Assembly: GCF_015832195.1 (NCBI RefSeq)
Contig: NC_052018.1
Span: forward strand, 31,214,115-31,278,114
Source: Motacilla alba alba
Lineage: Eukaryota > Chordata > Aves > Passeriformes > Motacillidae
Reading direction: 5' to 3'
DNA: 64,000 nt
Shown here: positions 1 through 13,994 of the stretch, piece after piece
How the letters are laid out: each line of letters begins with the position of its first letter
Numbering within the stretch: the first letter of the stretch is position 1
Made by a program: the position numbers and the translations under genes
Notes under the pieces: generated by a model
What the model was told of the DNA's origin: nothing
The model's database searches: none
The model's input: only the letters and a program-made list of their open reading frames with translations

Positions 1-288
1 TAATAGGACCTATAGCAACAGGACAAGGGGCAGTGTTTTTAAACTAAAAGAGGGCAAATTTAGACTAGACAGAAGGAAGAAATTTTTAATTATTAGGATA
101 TTGAAATGCTGGAACAGTTTGCCTAGAGAGCTGGTAGATGCCCCATCCCTAGAAACATTCAAGGTAAGGTTGGACATAAATTTGGGCAACCTGATATAGT
201 TGGTGTTGGCCCTGCTTATCAGAGGAAGGTTGGACTAGATGGCCTTTAAAGGTCCCTTCCAGCACAATCTATTCTATGAATGTATGGG
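1..288 (+). mobile_element. CR1 LINE, 3' end (cut by window edge)
   Basis: This is the 3' terminus of a CR1 non-LTR retrotransposon. A frame stays open from the window edge to a TAG at 197-199. It encodes the usual end of CR1 ORF2: a RTRG-like start, a RLD-RRKKF stretch, then WNSLPRELVDAPSLETFKVRLD. A short 3'UTR follows, with the GGTTGGACTAGATGGCC and GGTCCCTTCCA blocks, and it finishes in the CR1 octamer-type end ATTCTATGA near 276-284. The element continues off the left edge, so its true 5' end is unknown. CR1 tails are not poly(A), which fits. A GTTT-rich run follows at 289-325. Confidence 0.93.
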
Positions 289-3200
289 TTTGTTTGGGTT
301 TTTTTTGTTTGTTTGTTTTTTAATATATATAAGGTGCTTTCTACTCTCCTTTAAGGACCAAATGTGAGACATCTATGATGGAGTTGTGGAAATCGTTCCC
401 TTGCTGATAGCTGAATTGCTTTGTCTTTTGGCAGTTCTGTTTGAAAAATCATTCTGCTGTATTGTGGTTATTTGCTTTCACTTTCATCACTGATGTGAGG
501 GGGTTTAGTGTACAATGAGAAGACAGTGCAATTGTGATATCCAGAGATAGTTTTGTTGGATTTCTTAAGTGCTTAAGCCTAAGTAAGCTGGTATGTTTTA
601 GCTATCCACCTTTTCCACTACATTATTTTGAGTTTTGTAATCAGCTCAGCGTGTCAGTAAGTCAAAAGAATCAGAATGAGGGATTCAGCAGTAGATCTGA
701 AGCAAAAATTTTAGGCAAAACTGATCAATTTCATACTTTTTAACTTAATAGCAAATCTGTTACTAAAACACCCCTATGAGCAATGTAAACCTGTCTGCAT
801 GCTCTTTTCAAGCAGACAAGAGTGCAAACACATCCAGATCATGAAAGATTAATGCCAAGCACTGACAAAAAATTCAAAAAATTATAAACTAGGCAGCTCT
901 CAAGACAGTGCGCAATTTTAACCTAAATCAGAACTGATTAAGGTCACACATTCTAAACGGAAAACACAAATAAGACAGAAAATATTTTTCTTACAGAGGG
1001 TTCATTCCAATTTTAAGGAAGACTTGAATGATCTTAAATTTCCAGTGGATGAGCTGCTGACATTGATAGAACAGCTGATGTAAATGTTAATTTTATACCA
1101 GATTTCTGAGAACATTTGAGACCTATTATTTTGGAGAGTTCTGTACATTTATGATGATGTCAGATGGCGCTCAGAACACAGGCCTACTCTTTTCCTGGCT
1201 ACTTTTTAAAAAGCCTGTATTTAAATTAACTTTAGAATTTCCACTGATTTCAGTGGTAGAGGATGAGACAGCTAGGCTGAAAAAAAAAATTGCAATTAAA
1301 AAAAAAGTTGGTAAAGCAAGAAAAGGATCACAGGCAAATGGTCTATCATAGCAAGATTCCTTTATAGAAATCTGCCTCAAATAGTGCAGTGCATACATAT
1401 GAAAAATAATTAAGAGATAATCTGCTTTTAAAATAACAGGGACTGAGCTAGAAGTCTGGAAGAGTCCAGAACTGAGTGATATATAAATATCCTACCCCTT
1501 CTTTAGTACTAAGAAATGCTGCAGCACAGGGATAGGGATGGGAACATCAAGATCCATGTTTTCCCAGTTATTAGGTGCTTGATCCCCACAAACAGACTGA
1601 TGTGGACAAGAAGGGTAAGGTAAATCTTTCTCAGTGTCCAGAAGCCTCAGGCACTGGCAGTGAAGCACGGTCTGAGGGCTGAGGGTAACTCCTTCCCACT
1701 GTCTCTGTCTGCCAGCTGTTTGCTGTCCTTGCTGGAAGCTATCATTCCCACAGCAGGGTCAGTGGAAGGAATTGCTTCATTTGATTCAGCCAGATACCGA
1801 GTCAACTATTTTACAGGGCCTTCAGAAGCAAATTCAACTTAGGAAATGAGTTTTTCACTGACGTGGATGGGAACCACTAAAAATGTCATCTCTGGGTTCA
1901 TCTGTGAAGGGGCTTGTTTCCAGAAGAAATGGGATTAAAAAAAACTACTTAAAGTTCAGAGCATGGGCATAACATAATGGGGCTTTTCTGCAGTGACATT
2001 TGAGGGTGATCTTACTGGCAGCATCAGTCTCAGCGGGCATGTACTGTGAAAATCAGTGTAAAATGGCAACAAAAAAAATCCTAAAAATCAGAGCCTTTTC
2101 TTTGTGGCTTTTCCAAATCTTTTCAAATCTTATTTCTTTTGGCATTTTTCCCCACTAGGAAAGGATAACTAATCTTTCAGTATATGTGAACCAAAAAAGG
2201 CACATAATGTAATAAACCCACTTTTTCAACTGTATAATACACAATCAGGCATCAAATAGTGCAGTGCTTGCACTAAGTTTATTACATCTATGATTAATTG
2301 TTTCTAGGAACATATTAGAACAATTATGAATTGTAACCTGTTATTTAGATTCATTAATCATTACAATGTTCATGTTATTGCGCTACCACTATTCCTGATA
2401 ATAAATAAGTCTGGCATAATAAATTCCTGATCTTTGAAATGATCATTCTAGAGAAGACTCATGCCTAGAACATTAACTTTGCATAAGGAGTAATACAATT
2501 TTATACCTACAAAGACTAGACAAGAGGAAAAACAAAAGCAAATGAGCTGCTAGCAAAAACCCATTGTGTGTATAAACCATGAGAGTGATGAGGCTCACAG
2601 TTCCTCACTCCAATATTTTCCTGCTTTGACAGGCCATTTGTTTATACCTTTTTGAGTAGGTTTGGCCAATATTGTTGCAAATGTTTGGTGGTAAAAACAT
2701 TCCCAGTCTTGGGGAATTTTATTTTTTTTTTCTCATTTCTGTTTTTTAGAAGACAAGTAGTTTTTCCTTTTGCTGATCTGTAAAATAAGAATTATAATTT
2801 AGAAATTTGAGACACTTTTTAATGTTATTTAAAGTGTACAGCATGTTGAAAGCATGGACATTTTCTAGGCAGTTTTCACCTTATTTCCAGAAAATCCCAG
2901 AATCCAAGCCCCTCAATGATCAGGATCCTACTGCTAAAAAAAACATAAAAGAAGGTACATGAAACACAGTATATTTAAAAGGGTAGGAGAGGAGTTCAGG
3001 TATGCAGTCTCTAATAGAGATTTATATTTTTCTAGGTGTTCCTCGAGGACTGATGCAAAGCAGTGGTCTTAATCCATGCAGTAATCTACATGGGATCTAG
3101 AGATCTGCACACTAACAAGTGCTGTTATCATATTTGTAAAGTTCATGATAACGTCTTTATAAAACAGGAAGATTTTCTCCTTAAGTGAAAAACTGGAAGC

Positions 3201-6083
3201 TTGTAAAACTACAGAATTTGCCATGCAATGAAATAATTTCTCTAAACCTTATAAATGTAGCAACAAAACCATACCATGTAATAGGAAGTACCAAACCCTA
3301 ATTTTCAGCACCCTGTTAAGTTTCACTATCTTTGAAAGTTCACATCAGTGGAAAATGTGAGTGACTAAGTGGAATTAGCATCAGACTATGCCTAATTCAT
3401 AATTACCTACTTTGTGCACAGTAATAATTTACAAGCCCTCTATTCACTGGCAGTTTGAAAAGAACTTTCACATGGGATATTTGGTAAATTTCAATTACAC
3501 TAGAAATGCCTTGGAGGGCCAGTTATATATTGTGGTATTTACACAGACATCAAAGATTTAGTTGTTTAGACAAGGAAAACTAAGGCCATATGACTATTCA
3601 GAGTATTAGGAAGAGTTCTGTTTATTTCAACCTAAAATTTTGCCAAGAATAGATGTCCCAGTTACAAAAAGTGTAACTCCTTCTGATAATCCAAACTTCT
3701 ACATTTATTATGTCCAAAAAATGAAGTCTTAAAATATTTTTTCTTTTTATTTTTTTCTTTTAACACACACTACATTATAGATAGAATAATATTGAAGAAA
3801 ATCCTGCACTGTCATTTTTGCTGTAGCTTATATGAACAGAAATTCATATGTATCAATGGAGCTCCAAACAAATTCAGGTAGTCTAAACCTTGGAAAATAA
3901 ATAGGCTTTGATTTTTTTCTGGACTGTTTTCATAATGATCAGAGTAATCAATTTTCTAAACTATGTCGATGAGTTGCATTTGAGTTTCAGAAGAGTCAGC
4001 AGATGGGTTTGGGTTTGCCAGTAAATAAACTGCTAAGTTGAGCTGTTAAATCAATGAATTTTTGCAAAAAAAAAAAAAAAAAAAAGGAAAGAAAAAAGTG
4101 AAAGAAACCAAAGTAAAAAGTCAGCCATGTGTTTATTATTAATACACAAATATTGCATTAAAAATAGAGATTTCCATTGCAAAGTTTTCGGGCAGAAAAC
4201 TGTATCTTGCCTTTTTTAGAGGTCACATGCTTTCATCATCAGTGTAGCTCAGTAAAGTGAAAGATGGGTCATTACTACTTTTATAGTGGCAGTCTGACCC
4301 TAAATCCTTAAAAATTGAGGGAAATACAACCTGAACAGTGAAATAATCAAATTTTAGTCCTTCACAGCCATCTGTTTGTCCTTGCGATTGCATACTAGAT
4401 ACCTCCGTGTGCCTTCTTTTCTAAGGAAAGCCTCCTTTCACAACTAATTTGAGCATGGCTGACATCAGTTGCATTGTTATAAAAATACTAAATAGAAATA
4501 ATTAGGCCATATCCCATTGTAGGTTAGGGGAAGGGTGCTATGGATTGCACGATCTGTGATATCCAGGCATTTTGGACTGTACAGACGCTGAGTGAATGTA
4601 AATCTTGATTCTTAGTAACCCATATATTAACGTGCTCTTTTCTGTGTAATGAAGTAGGCAAGAACCACAATTATCCATGTGTTACACAGCACAGATTTTC
4701 TTCTTCAGCTGGAAGAATGTCACTTAAATTGATAAGTATATTTATTTTCTCAAAAGTCATATCAAGAAGATACTTAATAATTTGAAATGTGCTGTTTCCA
4801 TTAATATTGCTTTCAGAATAAATGTTTGCTAATATTAGGGATTAAACATTAAAAAGAATATAGAAGAATTTGGTTCCCTGTGTTCCAGCAGCTTGTACTC
4901 CTCCATGAGGTTTTCTTATCTTTGGCTGGAATGTGGGAGCTCCCCCTTCATAAATATAAAATTTCCCAGAAAAGGAGTAAGAAAGAGGGACAAATACAGC
5001 CAAAATGAACTACTTTTATTTTAGCTAAATATATTTGGAAAATATTTTGTGGTATTTTCTTGGCCCTATTAAATCATCCAATACAGTTTGTTGACACTGA
5101 ATGTTATCCATAAGATCAGTATAGCTGCACTTTCAACAGAAATACTCTCAATTATTGCAGCTGAGGCTCAATGGTCATGATCAATTAGCAGGGAATTAGC
5201 ACACTAGTTAGTATATTAACAGATGTTCTCAGTTTTATTGAACTGGGGGTTCATAACAAAATAAAAGGATATGTAGATTGATTGATGGTCTACATTGTCC
5301 CTTTGTTTTTTTTTACTGCCACTGGTGTTTGCCCATAGCCACCTGTAGAGTCTGCTGTCTTTGGCTTTTTTCATGTAGCTGTCATGTCCTTATTCACCTA
5401 GTGTGACTATTCTGTTGTTTTGCTCTTCCCTTTTAAATTCACTTTATCTTCATGCACTTTCCTCTGAAGTGCTTTCCTATATATTCGTCTTGATCAGCAA
5501 TGAAAACACCATACATGAAAACACAAGGACAGTCATATCAAGCTTTTGATATACACTCCACTTAGCAGCAACGCTCCACCTCTTAGGTTTGCAAAACTGG
5601 CAAATATTTGATTTTTTTGCAGAACAATGAACAGAGAAAGGTGTCACTGGGAACTGCATAACCAAGTAGATTCTTGGATGGATGAAGACTATGGCAATTT
5701 ACCAGAAATAAGTACGTTATAGCTCCCTTTTCCATGAGTGATATTTCTGGCAAGTCATTTCAATGTTCTGCACCATGGTTTCTTTACAAACTCTGTGAAA
5801 TAAAGACTTAGTCTTTGAAGAACTCTGTGGTCAATGGAGTTGGCAAATTAAATCTTCAGAAAGATTTAATATCAGTTTAGTAAAAATTTTGTGAGATAAC
5901 ATTAGCACTATCTTTTCATGTTACTATTCAGAAATGTTCGTACTTGAAATCACAAGGCAAATTCTACAGCTCAAACTCCAGATGAGGAAACAGCTAGTCA
6001 TGAGGAATTCCAGACTGCCTCAGTACTCTTTCTGTTCATCAATTTCCCATCTATTGTATAGAGGAAATGAAGAAAGCAGATTT
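289..6083. other. AT-rich stretch, no gene recognised
   Basis: No recognisable exon, RNA gene or young repeat. It holds a T/GTTT-rich run just after the CR1 tail (about 289-325), short A runs near 1280-1310, and a 20-base poly(A) run at 4066-4085. All open frames are under 80 codons and resemble nothing I know. It may be intronic or intergenic; the sequence alone does not say. Confidence 0.6.
4066..4085 (+). repeat. poly(A) run, A20
   Basis: Twenty consecutive A residues followed by an A/G-rich stretch. There is no recognisable retroposed body upstream. Confidence 0.9.
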
Positions 6084-7095
6084 CAGAATCATAGAATAAT
6101 TAAGGTTAGAAAAGACCTCCAGAATCATGGAGACCAAACAGTGCCATGTCAACTAAACTATAGCACTAAGAGCCACATCCAGTAGTTTCTTGAATATGTC
6201 CAGAAGTGGTGCTCCACCGCTTCCATGGTCAGTTTATTGCAATGCTTGACCACTCTTTTAGTGAAGAAATTCTTCCTGATGTCCAACCTAAACCTCCTCT
6301 GGTACAGCTTAAGGCCATTTCTTCTCATTCTGTTACTTCTTGCCTGGGAGAAGAGACTGACCCCCACCTGGCTACAGCCTCCTTTCAGAGAGCTGTAGAG
6401 AGTGATAAGGTGTCCCAGGAGCCTCCTTTTCTCCAGACTAAACACCCCCAACTCCCTCGGCTGCTGCTCAAAGGACTTGTGCTCCAGACCCTTCACCAGC
6501 TGTAATGCCCTTCTCTGGACTCACTCCAGCCCCTCAGTGTCCTTCTTGTAGTGAGGGGCCCAGAACTGGGCACAGCAGTCAAGGTGTGGCCTCACCAGTG
6601 CTGAGTGCACAGGGACAATTGCTGGTCCTGCTGGCCACACCATTGCTGATACAGGCCAGGATGCCATTGGCTTTCCTGGCCACCTGGGCACACACTGGCT
6701 CATATTCAACCATCTATCAAACAATACTCCCAGGTCTTGTTCTGCCTGGCTACTGTCCAGCCACTCTGTCCCCAACCTGTAGATAGATCTCCATGGGCAT
6801 GTTGTGACCAAAGTGCAGGAGCCGGCACCTAGCCTTGCTGAACCTCATACAAATGGTCTTGGCCCATGGATCCAGCCTGTCCAGATCCCTCTGCAGAGAC
6901 TTCCTGCCCTCCAACAGAGCAACACTTCCTCCTAACTAGGTGTTGTCTGTGATCTTACGGAGGATGCCCTTGGTCCCCTCTTCCAGATCATCAATAAAGA
7001 AATTAAACAGGACTGATCCCAGAGCTGAGCCCTGGAAAATCCCGCTAGTGACCGGCTGCCAGCTGGATGCAGCAGCATTCACCACCATGTATTTT
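6084..7095 (-). mobile_element. CR1 LINE, 5'-truncated, antisense
   Basis: A CR1 copy inserted in minus orientation. The 3' end is at about 6084, where the plus strand reads AGAATCATAGAAT, the complement of the CR1 terminal repeat. Reading leftwards on the minus strand, the copy begins inside the reverse transcriptase domain (about 6950-7050) and runs through the ORF2 C-terminus (about 6160-6800) and the short 3'UTR. The frame is broken several times. The 5' limit is soft because similarity fades between about 7090 and 7130. Truncation at the 5' end is normal for CR1, whose reverse transcription starts at the 3' end. Confidence 0.92.
6158..7050 (-). pseudogene. decayed CR1 ORF2 (reverse transcriptase C-terminal half)
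   Basis: These are the coding remains inside the minus-strand CR1. Near 6950-7045 the translation shows an IFQGS box where active elements have VPQGS, then [12 protein letters not shown]. The catalytic Y/F-A-D-D box is replaced by ITDN, which removes a metal-binding aspartate. Downstream pieces are QFWAPHYKKD (about 6530-6560) and RGLEH-like [25 protein letters not shown] and [10 protein letters not shown] (6158-6496). At least two frame changes separate these blocks. It is a dead fragment with no host function apparent. Confidence 0.85.
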
Positions 7096-10000
7096 GTACC
7101 CATCTGTTCCTAAACTAGTCCTAGGAGTTGTAGAATTTCACCAAAAGATAAAAAATATGGCCTGTTCTAGATTCATAGATTTTTAAGGCAATAAAACCAA
7201 TGAAAGAATTCTTCCTAGTGTTTTTGTATTAAGACCATAAATTCTGTTTGAACTAAAAGTGCAGCTTGCAGTTACTCTTGTAACTCTGTCCATATTTAAA
7301 CAGCTCATATAATAAAGAAATCCCTATATCCTGAAATAAATCTCACAAGTCAGAGCCCCAGAGGGGCAAGGACTCAGTAAGGAATAAGAAAGTTGAGAAA
7401 CTTAAGAAACAAATATATGGGTAAGATCTAATTGCAAAAGTATTACAGTAATGAAGCTTTCAAATTCTGTCTTCTGAGATAGGAACAGAGTTGAATTCAT
7501 CTGCTAAGTGACCTAAAAAGAACCGTGAAATTCATCAGGTCATAAATTTGTAAGGTTCTACACAATTTCATTATCTCACTCACTTGTCAATCCATGTGCA
7601 GTCTTTCTGATTTTCCTATTACACATCTTGGAAACCTTATTAGAACTTAACATAAACAGTTAAGAACCTTCAGGAATTAATGTAGGGTCGCTGATAAAAA
7701 ACGAAATTGCAGCTTTCAGCATAATTGAAAACCACTGAAACTGCTCTGAGATTTTAAAGTGTCTCATTATTCTGCTGTGTCATTTTTGTTTGTTTTTCCT
7801 CTTCTGAGCTTTGGCCAGGTCCTGAAGCAGAACAAGCTTTTGTGGAACATAGCTTATGTTTATGACATATTTTATAAGGTGTAGTGAAGTGCATTATAAT
7901 TATATGATTTGTCAAGTGAAAACTTTCAAAGCATGTTATTCTTGCTTGTTATTTCAAGTTCTGCAATTTAGACCATATGTGACCTAATTGCAGGGATTTG
8001 AGCATAAATATCCACTTACTGTAGCCTATTTCTAATTAGTTTTGAGATGTGTTGAAATGTTAAAGAACATCACAATGCCCTTCAGAGATATAAAACAGGA
8101 AGCATTGCTTGCAAAGGAAAATACCCAGCTTGCAAAAAAAAAAACCCAACAAAGAACCACAAACAAACAAACGAACAAAACAACAAAAACCCACAACTTA
8201 AAAATATCCAAAGAAAACCCTCAAAAAACCATAGAGATTCCACCTCTGCCAGTGACAGTTCTCCTTCTAATATATAGACATGGTGAATAATTTTCCAAAA
8301 GATGAGTCTTCCACGTCTATAGGAATGACATTTAAAAGCCAGAGGAAAAGAATCCTCTAAAATCAGTGCTGTTCAACAGCACATGAACAGTGCCAGAAAA
8401 TTATTTTTAGGCCCATGGTTTTGCATAACTGGCAACCCATTAAAAACACCAATACCCTGAGCTCAGATGAATATATGCTCTGAAAGAGAAACCTTGCTCT
8501 CCAGTAAGATTTTTCTATTCCACTTTGGGATTGGAATGCTCTGTATTAAGCGCATCTCTAGGGCATACATAAAGTGTTTGGGTCTTTTCAGCTGAAATTG
8601 GGATAAAAACCCAATTCTTAGATTGACTTGAGCATCTTAGGCTGTAGCAATATTATGTTCTCTGACAATCTTCTTGCATGACTCTGCACATCTGTGAACA
8701 TTTCAATCTTTATTTTGTTTCCTTTCATCCTTTGGAATGAATATGCTGCCTATTGAAAACCTGAAGAACTAAAGATAAAGCAAAATGGAAATGTCACAGT
8801 TTTACAATAAGCCATTGGTAGGTTTTGCTCTTGGAGGGAAATGGCAATTAGATATGAGGTATGAAGATAATTAGATATTAGTTGTGGCTCGCAGAGATCT
8901 CTCCTGACACCTAATTCTGTAGTGGTGCATTAGTTTGTTTGGAATTAGATTTTCTCAGAGAAATCTTGGGAGTTTCCAGGCCAGTAAAATTTTTTGTAAT
9001 ATTACCCTACCAAAGACAATATTAAAATGGCTTCTTCAAGACAGCTACAAGGCTTGAAGAAAAACCAAACCATAAATATCATATTTATGGATATGCAGCC
9101 TAATTCCTAGGATATTATGGAAGAAAGATAATCTGACTGATAACACGACAGTCTTAATTATAAAAATAAGACTCCCAAATTAGGTAAAATCAGAGATGAT
9201 AACTAGAGGCTCTGAGTGCAGGAAAGTCCAGTGTAACACTGAATCAGATGGCTAGGCTGGGCCAAGGAGTGGAATTCCAGAGATTCCTCTGTGCTCGTTA
9301 TTTCTTATCAGGCAGCTCTAGGCAACTTGTAGTTCACTGTGAATTTGTCTTTTTGAGGCAGGTTTGTGGGATGGAGATGTCCCATTTTGGAACATCCCCT
9401 GGTGTTCTTCGGTCTGAGTTTCTGACATGGACTTGTGAAAAAAAGTTTTGGAGTGATTACAAGTGTTCGTGATATAGATTATGCTATTAGTGTTGCTTCT
9501 TCTCTTGAGATACTATCCAGAATTTTTTAAACTAATATGTAGCATAAGTAAGTCAAAAGATGAAGTGAGAATATTTCCATTAAGCTTTTCTGAAACAATG
9601 GAGTCAACCAGCTTTTCTCAGAAGAACACATTTGTATTTCTTTTATGTAATACTATATCTTTACAAATATTTTATAAAGTACAGGTTCTATAAATGCAGT
9701 GGGAACTGGAAAACAAGAAGCAGCATCTTTTCTCAAAATTCCAAGCTTTTTTTAATACTTGACTCAGAATACTTCTCATTGACCTTTTTAAATGACTATA
9801 TTCATTACAGTGATCTTTTGCATTTTCTGCACCTCTCTCTCTCCTTTTTTTTTTTTTTATTCCTACCTTTCTCAAAACTGCATGGAACAGGAGACAAACA
9901 ATTGTATGCTACTGTGGTCATTTAGTTGACATTCATTCTTAAACCAAACCACAGCAATCATAATGGACATATTCTCTGATGAGAGTCTGTGTAATGTCTC

Positions 10001-13000
10001 ATGATGGTATGTACTTTCTCTTGATTTATCATTTGGTTTCTTGTCATTTGGCCCTGCAAGGCTGGCAGCAAATGTGGTGGAATTACACTGCAACACAAAA
10101 CTAGTGGTGAAGTGTGAAGCAAAAGTTTTTCAGTAAAAAAAAAAAAAAACCAAAACAAAACTAGTTAAATTGGTAGATTTCTCACTGAAAAGTTTACATT
10201 TTTTATCTTGATTTTTCAGTCAACTTTTTTGAGGTAAAAACAATTACACTGCATGACCTGATATACAGAAGAGTTAATGCAGTAAACAACACAGCAAAAC
10301 AAGCCTTTCTAAAAACTCTTAACAAGGTCTTTTATTGGGCCATGGGTAGTAATAACTTTACTGTAGAAACAGCTGACTTAGCAGTTACAAAATACATTCA
10401 CACATTCTTTTGCTTGAAATGAGCTAGGTGGCCAGAATGCTTTTTGTATGTTTCTCATGAGCTTGCCCAAAGTCTGGCCTCAGCCTCATAAAACAGGCAA
10501 AAACAATAGTGAAAACAGCAATGAAACATGGGGTGATTGAATTAGCAGATGGAGAGTCTCAGAACTTCCTCTATGTAGCGTGAAGTAGGGAAATAAAAAG
10601 TTAAATGCAAAATGGAAACAAAAGAGGACTGGAAAAAATTCTGCCCATTTAATGAAGGAATGAAGACTTTCCTTAAAAATATTGCACAAGACTTTTGAGC
10701 AGATGAATTGTTTTTGCTCTCTGGAGACTATTCTGAAGTGGAATTTTGATTGGATGCATCAATTTCTCCAAATGCAAAGGGATTTTTGTTTTAATTTCTA
10801 AATTTTAAACAAAATTATCATCACAGTACATAAGGCAATGGTCTTCTACCTTAAAAATGTTATGTTAAAATATTTAAGTGCTACTCTGGCTATTGTTTGT
10901 AATTGTGTAGGCCACTGAAATCTTTTGTAATAAAATTATGATGGTTTTATCAGTTCAGTTGAATAAACAGTGCCAGGAAACACTCACAGTTACTGATTGT
11001 CTATATAAATAAATTATGAGGAAGGTTCATGGTGCATTTTTGATCCACAATAGCTAGTTCACTTTCTGACAGCTCCTGGTGAGGCTCAGGGACTAGACAG
11101 ACCAAGGATCTTTCCAAACAGGTTGTTTGTGTCCAGCTGCATAATTTCTCATAGGCAGTTTTGGACACAATGAGGCTAGCTGGCCTCATTGCCAAAAGAA
11201 CAATCCCAAGCATCTCTAATTTACTGCTATTGACATACCAATTCTGTCTATCCAATACTTTTTGTCTATGAGATGAGTCCAAGACCAGCTGTTACCACAG
11301 GGATGATAGAAAGTGGCAGTTTTACAGATTTGCCTTCTTGCCTTCATCCAGGTCTCTCTAAGAAGTAGAGTTTTCTGCCCCTACTCATGCCAGTCTTGAG
11401 ATTTCACAGTTTTCCCACTTCAGGACTGAAGTTTGATTTAAAAAGGGTTTTAAATTACTTACTTGTGACCAGAAGTCAGTACAAAGCAATGCTACAACAA
11501 TTTCCTTCTTGGGGAATACTGCAAGTGCTATTGAACCAATTATGTCCTTTAAATAAAAAGAATTTCTGTTAAGAAGTGGGCAACATGTTCAAATGTAATA
11601 TACCCTCACAAAACAACAGTGTACACATTTGCTGACAATTAGTCATTTTTGTGTGTTCAGACACAAACTGAATGAAAAAACCCACATCATCTCTTCAGAG
11701 CTGCAGTAACAGCAGAGGTGATGAGTGTCATTTTCAGCAAGGAGCATTGGGACCCGCTGTTGTTTCTGGCTTGCCCTCCTCCTTCCTCAAGTCTGCAGTT
11801 TTCTTGCTCAAGGAAAACTGTCTTTATCATAAATCTCAGGTTTCTGAATTCCCTTACCATGAACATTCTACAAGCAGGGGTAGGTTCTCAGCATTCTTTT
11901 ATCCTGTAAGTTACCTTACCAGGACAAAATTACTTATTTGAGCAGCCTTTGTGGGTTGTGATCATGAGCTTTGAGTCTATAGAAGAATGCTCAGAGACCT
12001 TCTCTCCTGCTCCCACCTAACCATGCAGAAAACACATTTTAGCATATGGATGGATATTTATCACCCAGTATTCCTCTATTTCATGGCCATAAGGACATGT
12101 GCTAAGCTCAGTCCAAATGTATCTGCGAGCAAAACTTCTCAAAACAAAGAAAAACCCAAACATACTCAAGTATCACCAGTAATGCTTCCCTAAAGTATTT
12201 TGTAAATGCTTCACAAAGCCAAGGATTGGAGAATTTTATATTATTTTCAGCACTCAGTTGTCCAAAGGAAGAGGTGAAAACTCTATTATTTATAATTTTT
12301 AAACTGGAATGAATAAAGTGCCAAGAGATAATGTGTAGAGAACAGTTTAACTTTGAGAGTAGGATGAAGTACATGAGCTTCTCCATTTCAAATATCTACA
12401 TTTTTTGGCATAATTATTACCAAAAGTGAGGTTTTAGTAGAATATTAAAGTATTATTTTAAAAGATTAATTATTGCTTATTATAGAGACTCCTGGAGTCC
12501 TGAAGATAGAAGTCTTGAAAATCACATGAAAAATAAAATTTCATTTGGAGCAAAAAAGAAAATCAATATATCTTACAGAAAGTTTAAAGTTGCTTTTGGT
12601 GCCCTCAGAGGTATTAATGTTTGCTAAGAACTGTATTTCTTTCAAATAAGTTTTGAGGGTATAGGATGAGAAGGATGATGGCAGCATGATTTCTCACATG
12701 TTTTGTTGCTTGTAATTAATTCTAGGCTAAAAAAAGATATTTTTTGTGGTTTATTTGCAGGTTTCGTAATGAAAAAAAACCCCAAAACATGTACCCACTT
12801 TTGTGTGTTAAAGGAATCTGGGTTGTGGCAGAAATCTTATGATGTAGTAGAGAGAGGTTAATTTACACTTCAAGATAGCAGCTATGCCTAGGAAAAAAAT
12901 ATAGAATGAAAACTAAACAGAAATGCTGAAAGATCTGTAGCTATCAACAAGGAATAAATATATTAAAAAAAAACCCAAACACCTCACAGAAAATTAGTTC

Positions 13001-13994
13001 TAGAAGATCTATAATGCAGTAATGTAGGATAAACTATGAAGTCAGTGAAAGGGAAGTTGTATTATTATGTTAAAACAAATTGGAATAAAGACTATATGGT
13101 TAGTCTAGAGGTTTTCAAAGAGCACCTTGCCTATATCATAGTTACAATTTCAGACACCGAGGGTGCTTTCATCTGTAAATAGGATAATGAAAGCAAACTC
13201 CAGTAGGAAAAAATTATAGTACCATCTGTCACCAGGTCGCCAAAATGTCTTGGCTTGCATAGTGACGATGGTGTTACTTTGAATGTCAAAGATTATTTTA
13301 GCTGGGGTTCTTGCTGCTATTTCATTATCATATATATGGGTGTGTGAGTATACCCAGCTGTTTCCTTGACAGAACAATTGCACAGCTAAAATAAATGCGT
13401 GAGCCAGCTCAAGGGAACATCACTTTAGCACCTGTCCTTTATATATTTCTGTTTGTACACATGAGTGTAGTTCCTCACTCTGCCCGTCACAAGTCAACAT
13501 AAGCAATCAAAGACAGAGGTGTCTTTTTTATAAGGTACATTGAATCTAGTGTGAAAGCCTCTCTTGCTACCAGTCTTCTCATTTCACTTGCAAACTTGCA
13601 AAAAAACCAAAAAAACCCAAAAAACAAACAAACAAACAAAAAAACTCATTTCACTTGCAAAAAAAAAGTTGAATACAGTGTGAAGTATCTGTTTCTCTTC
13701 CTGCAAGCTATGATGCATTATGTTTGCAAGGCAAATTAATGGTGATAGTAAAACTACCTCTTCTATACCTTCTTAATGCAATATAGAGAAATGAACCATG
13801 TCACCTGAAGGCCAGCAGATGTGACATACAGGCCACACATTGATCCACTAATAATTTAGTAACTTATGAAAGGACACAACACAAAATGAATGAAAATGTC
13901 ACAAAATAAGTAACATAAGGTGCTACTGGTTGGATTACAAACTTTAAATATGTCTGCATACAGTTCCTTATGAAAAGTAGGTTCATTTCATACC
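7096..13994. other. AT-rich stretch, no gene recognised; simple repeats
   Basis: No exon, RNA gene or datable transposon recognised. It contains an A/C-rich, CAAA-like region at about 8134-8230, a T14 run at 9845-9858, an A15 run at 10135-10149, and an A/CAAA-rich insert bounded by a 17-bp direct repeat at 13578-13661 (listed separately). Open frames are all under 100 codons and look random in composition. Confidence 0.55.
13578..13661. repeat. 17-bp direct repeat flanking an A/CAAA-rich insert
   Basis: The 17-mer CTCATTTCACTTGCAAA occurs at 13578-13594 and again at 13645-13661. The 50 bases between them are nearly all A with scattered C, ending in a CAAA microsatellite. The arrangement resembles a target-site duplication around a bare tail. 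Replication slippage is equally plausible, because CTTGCAAA is also repeated once more just inside the left copy. Confidence 0.85.
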
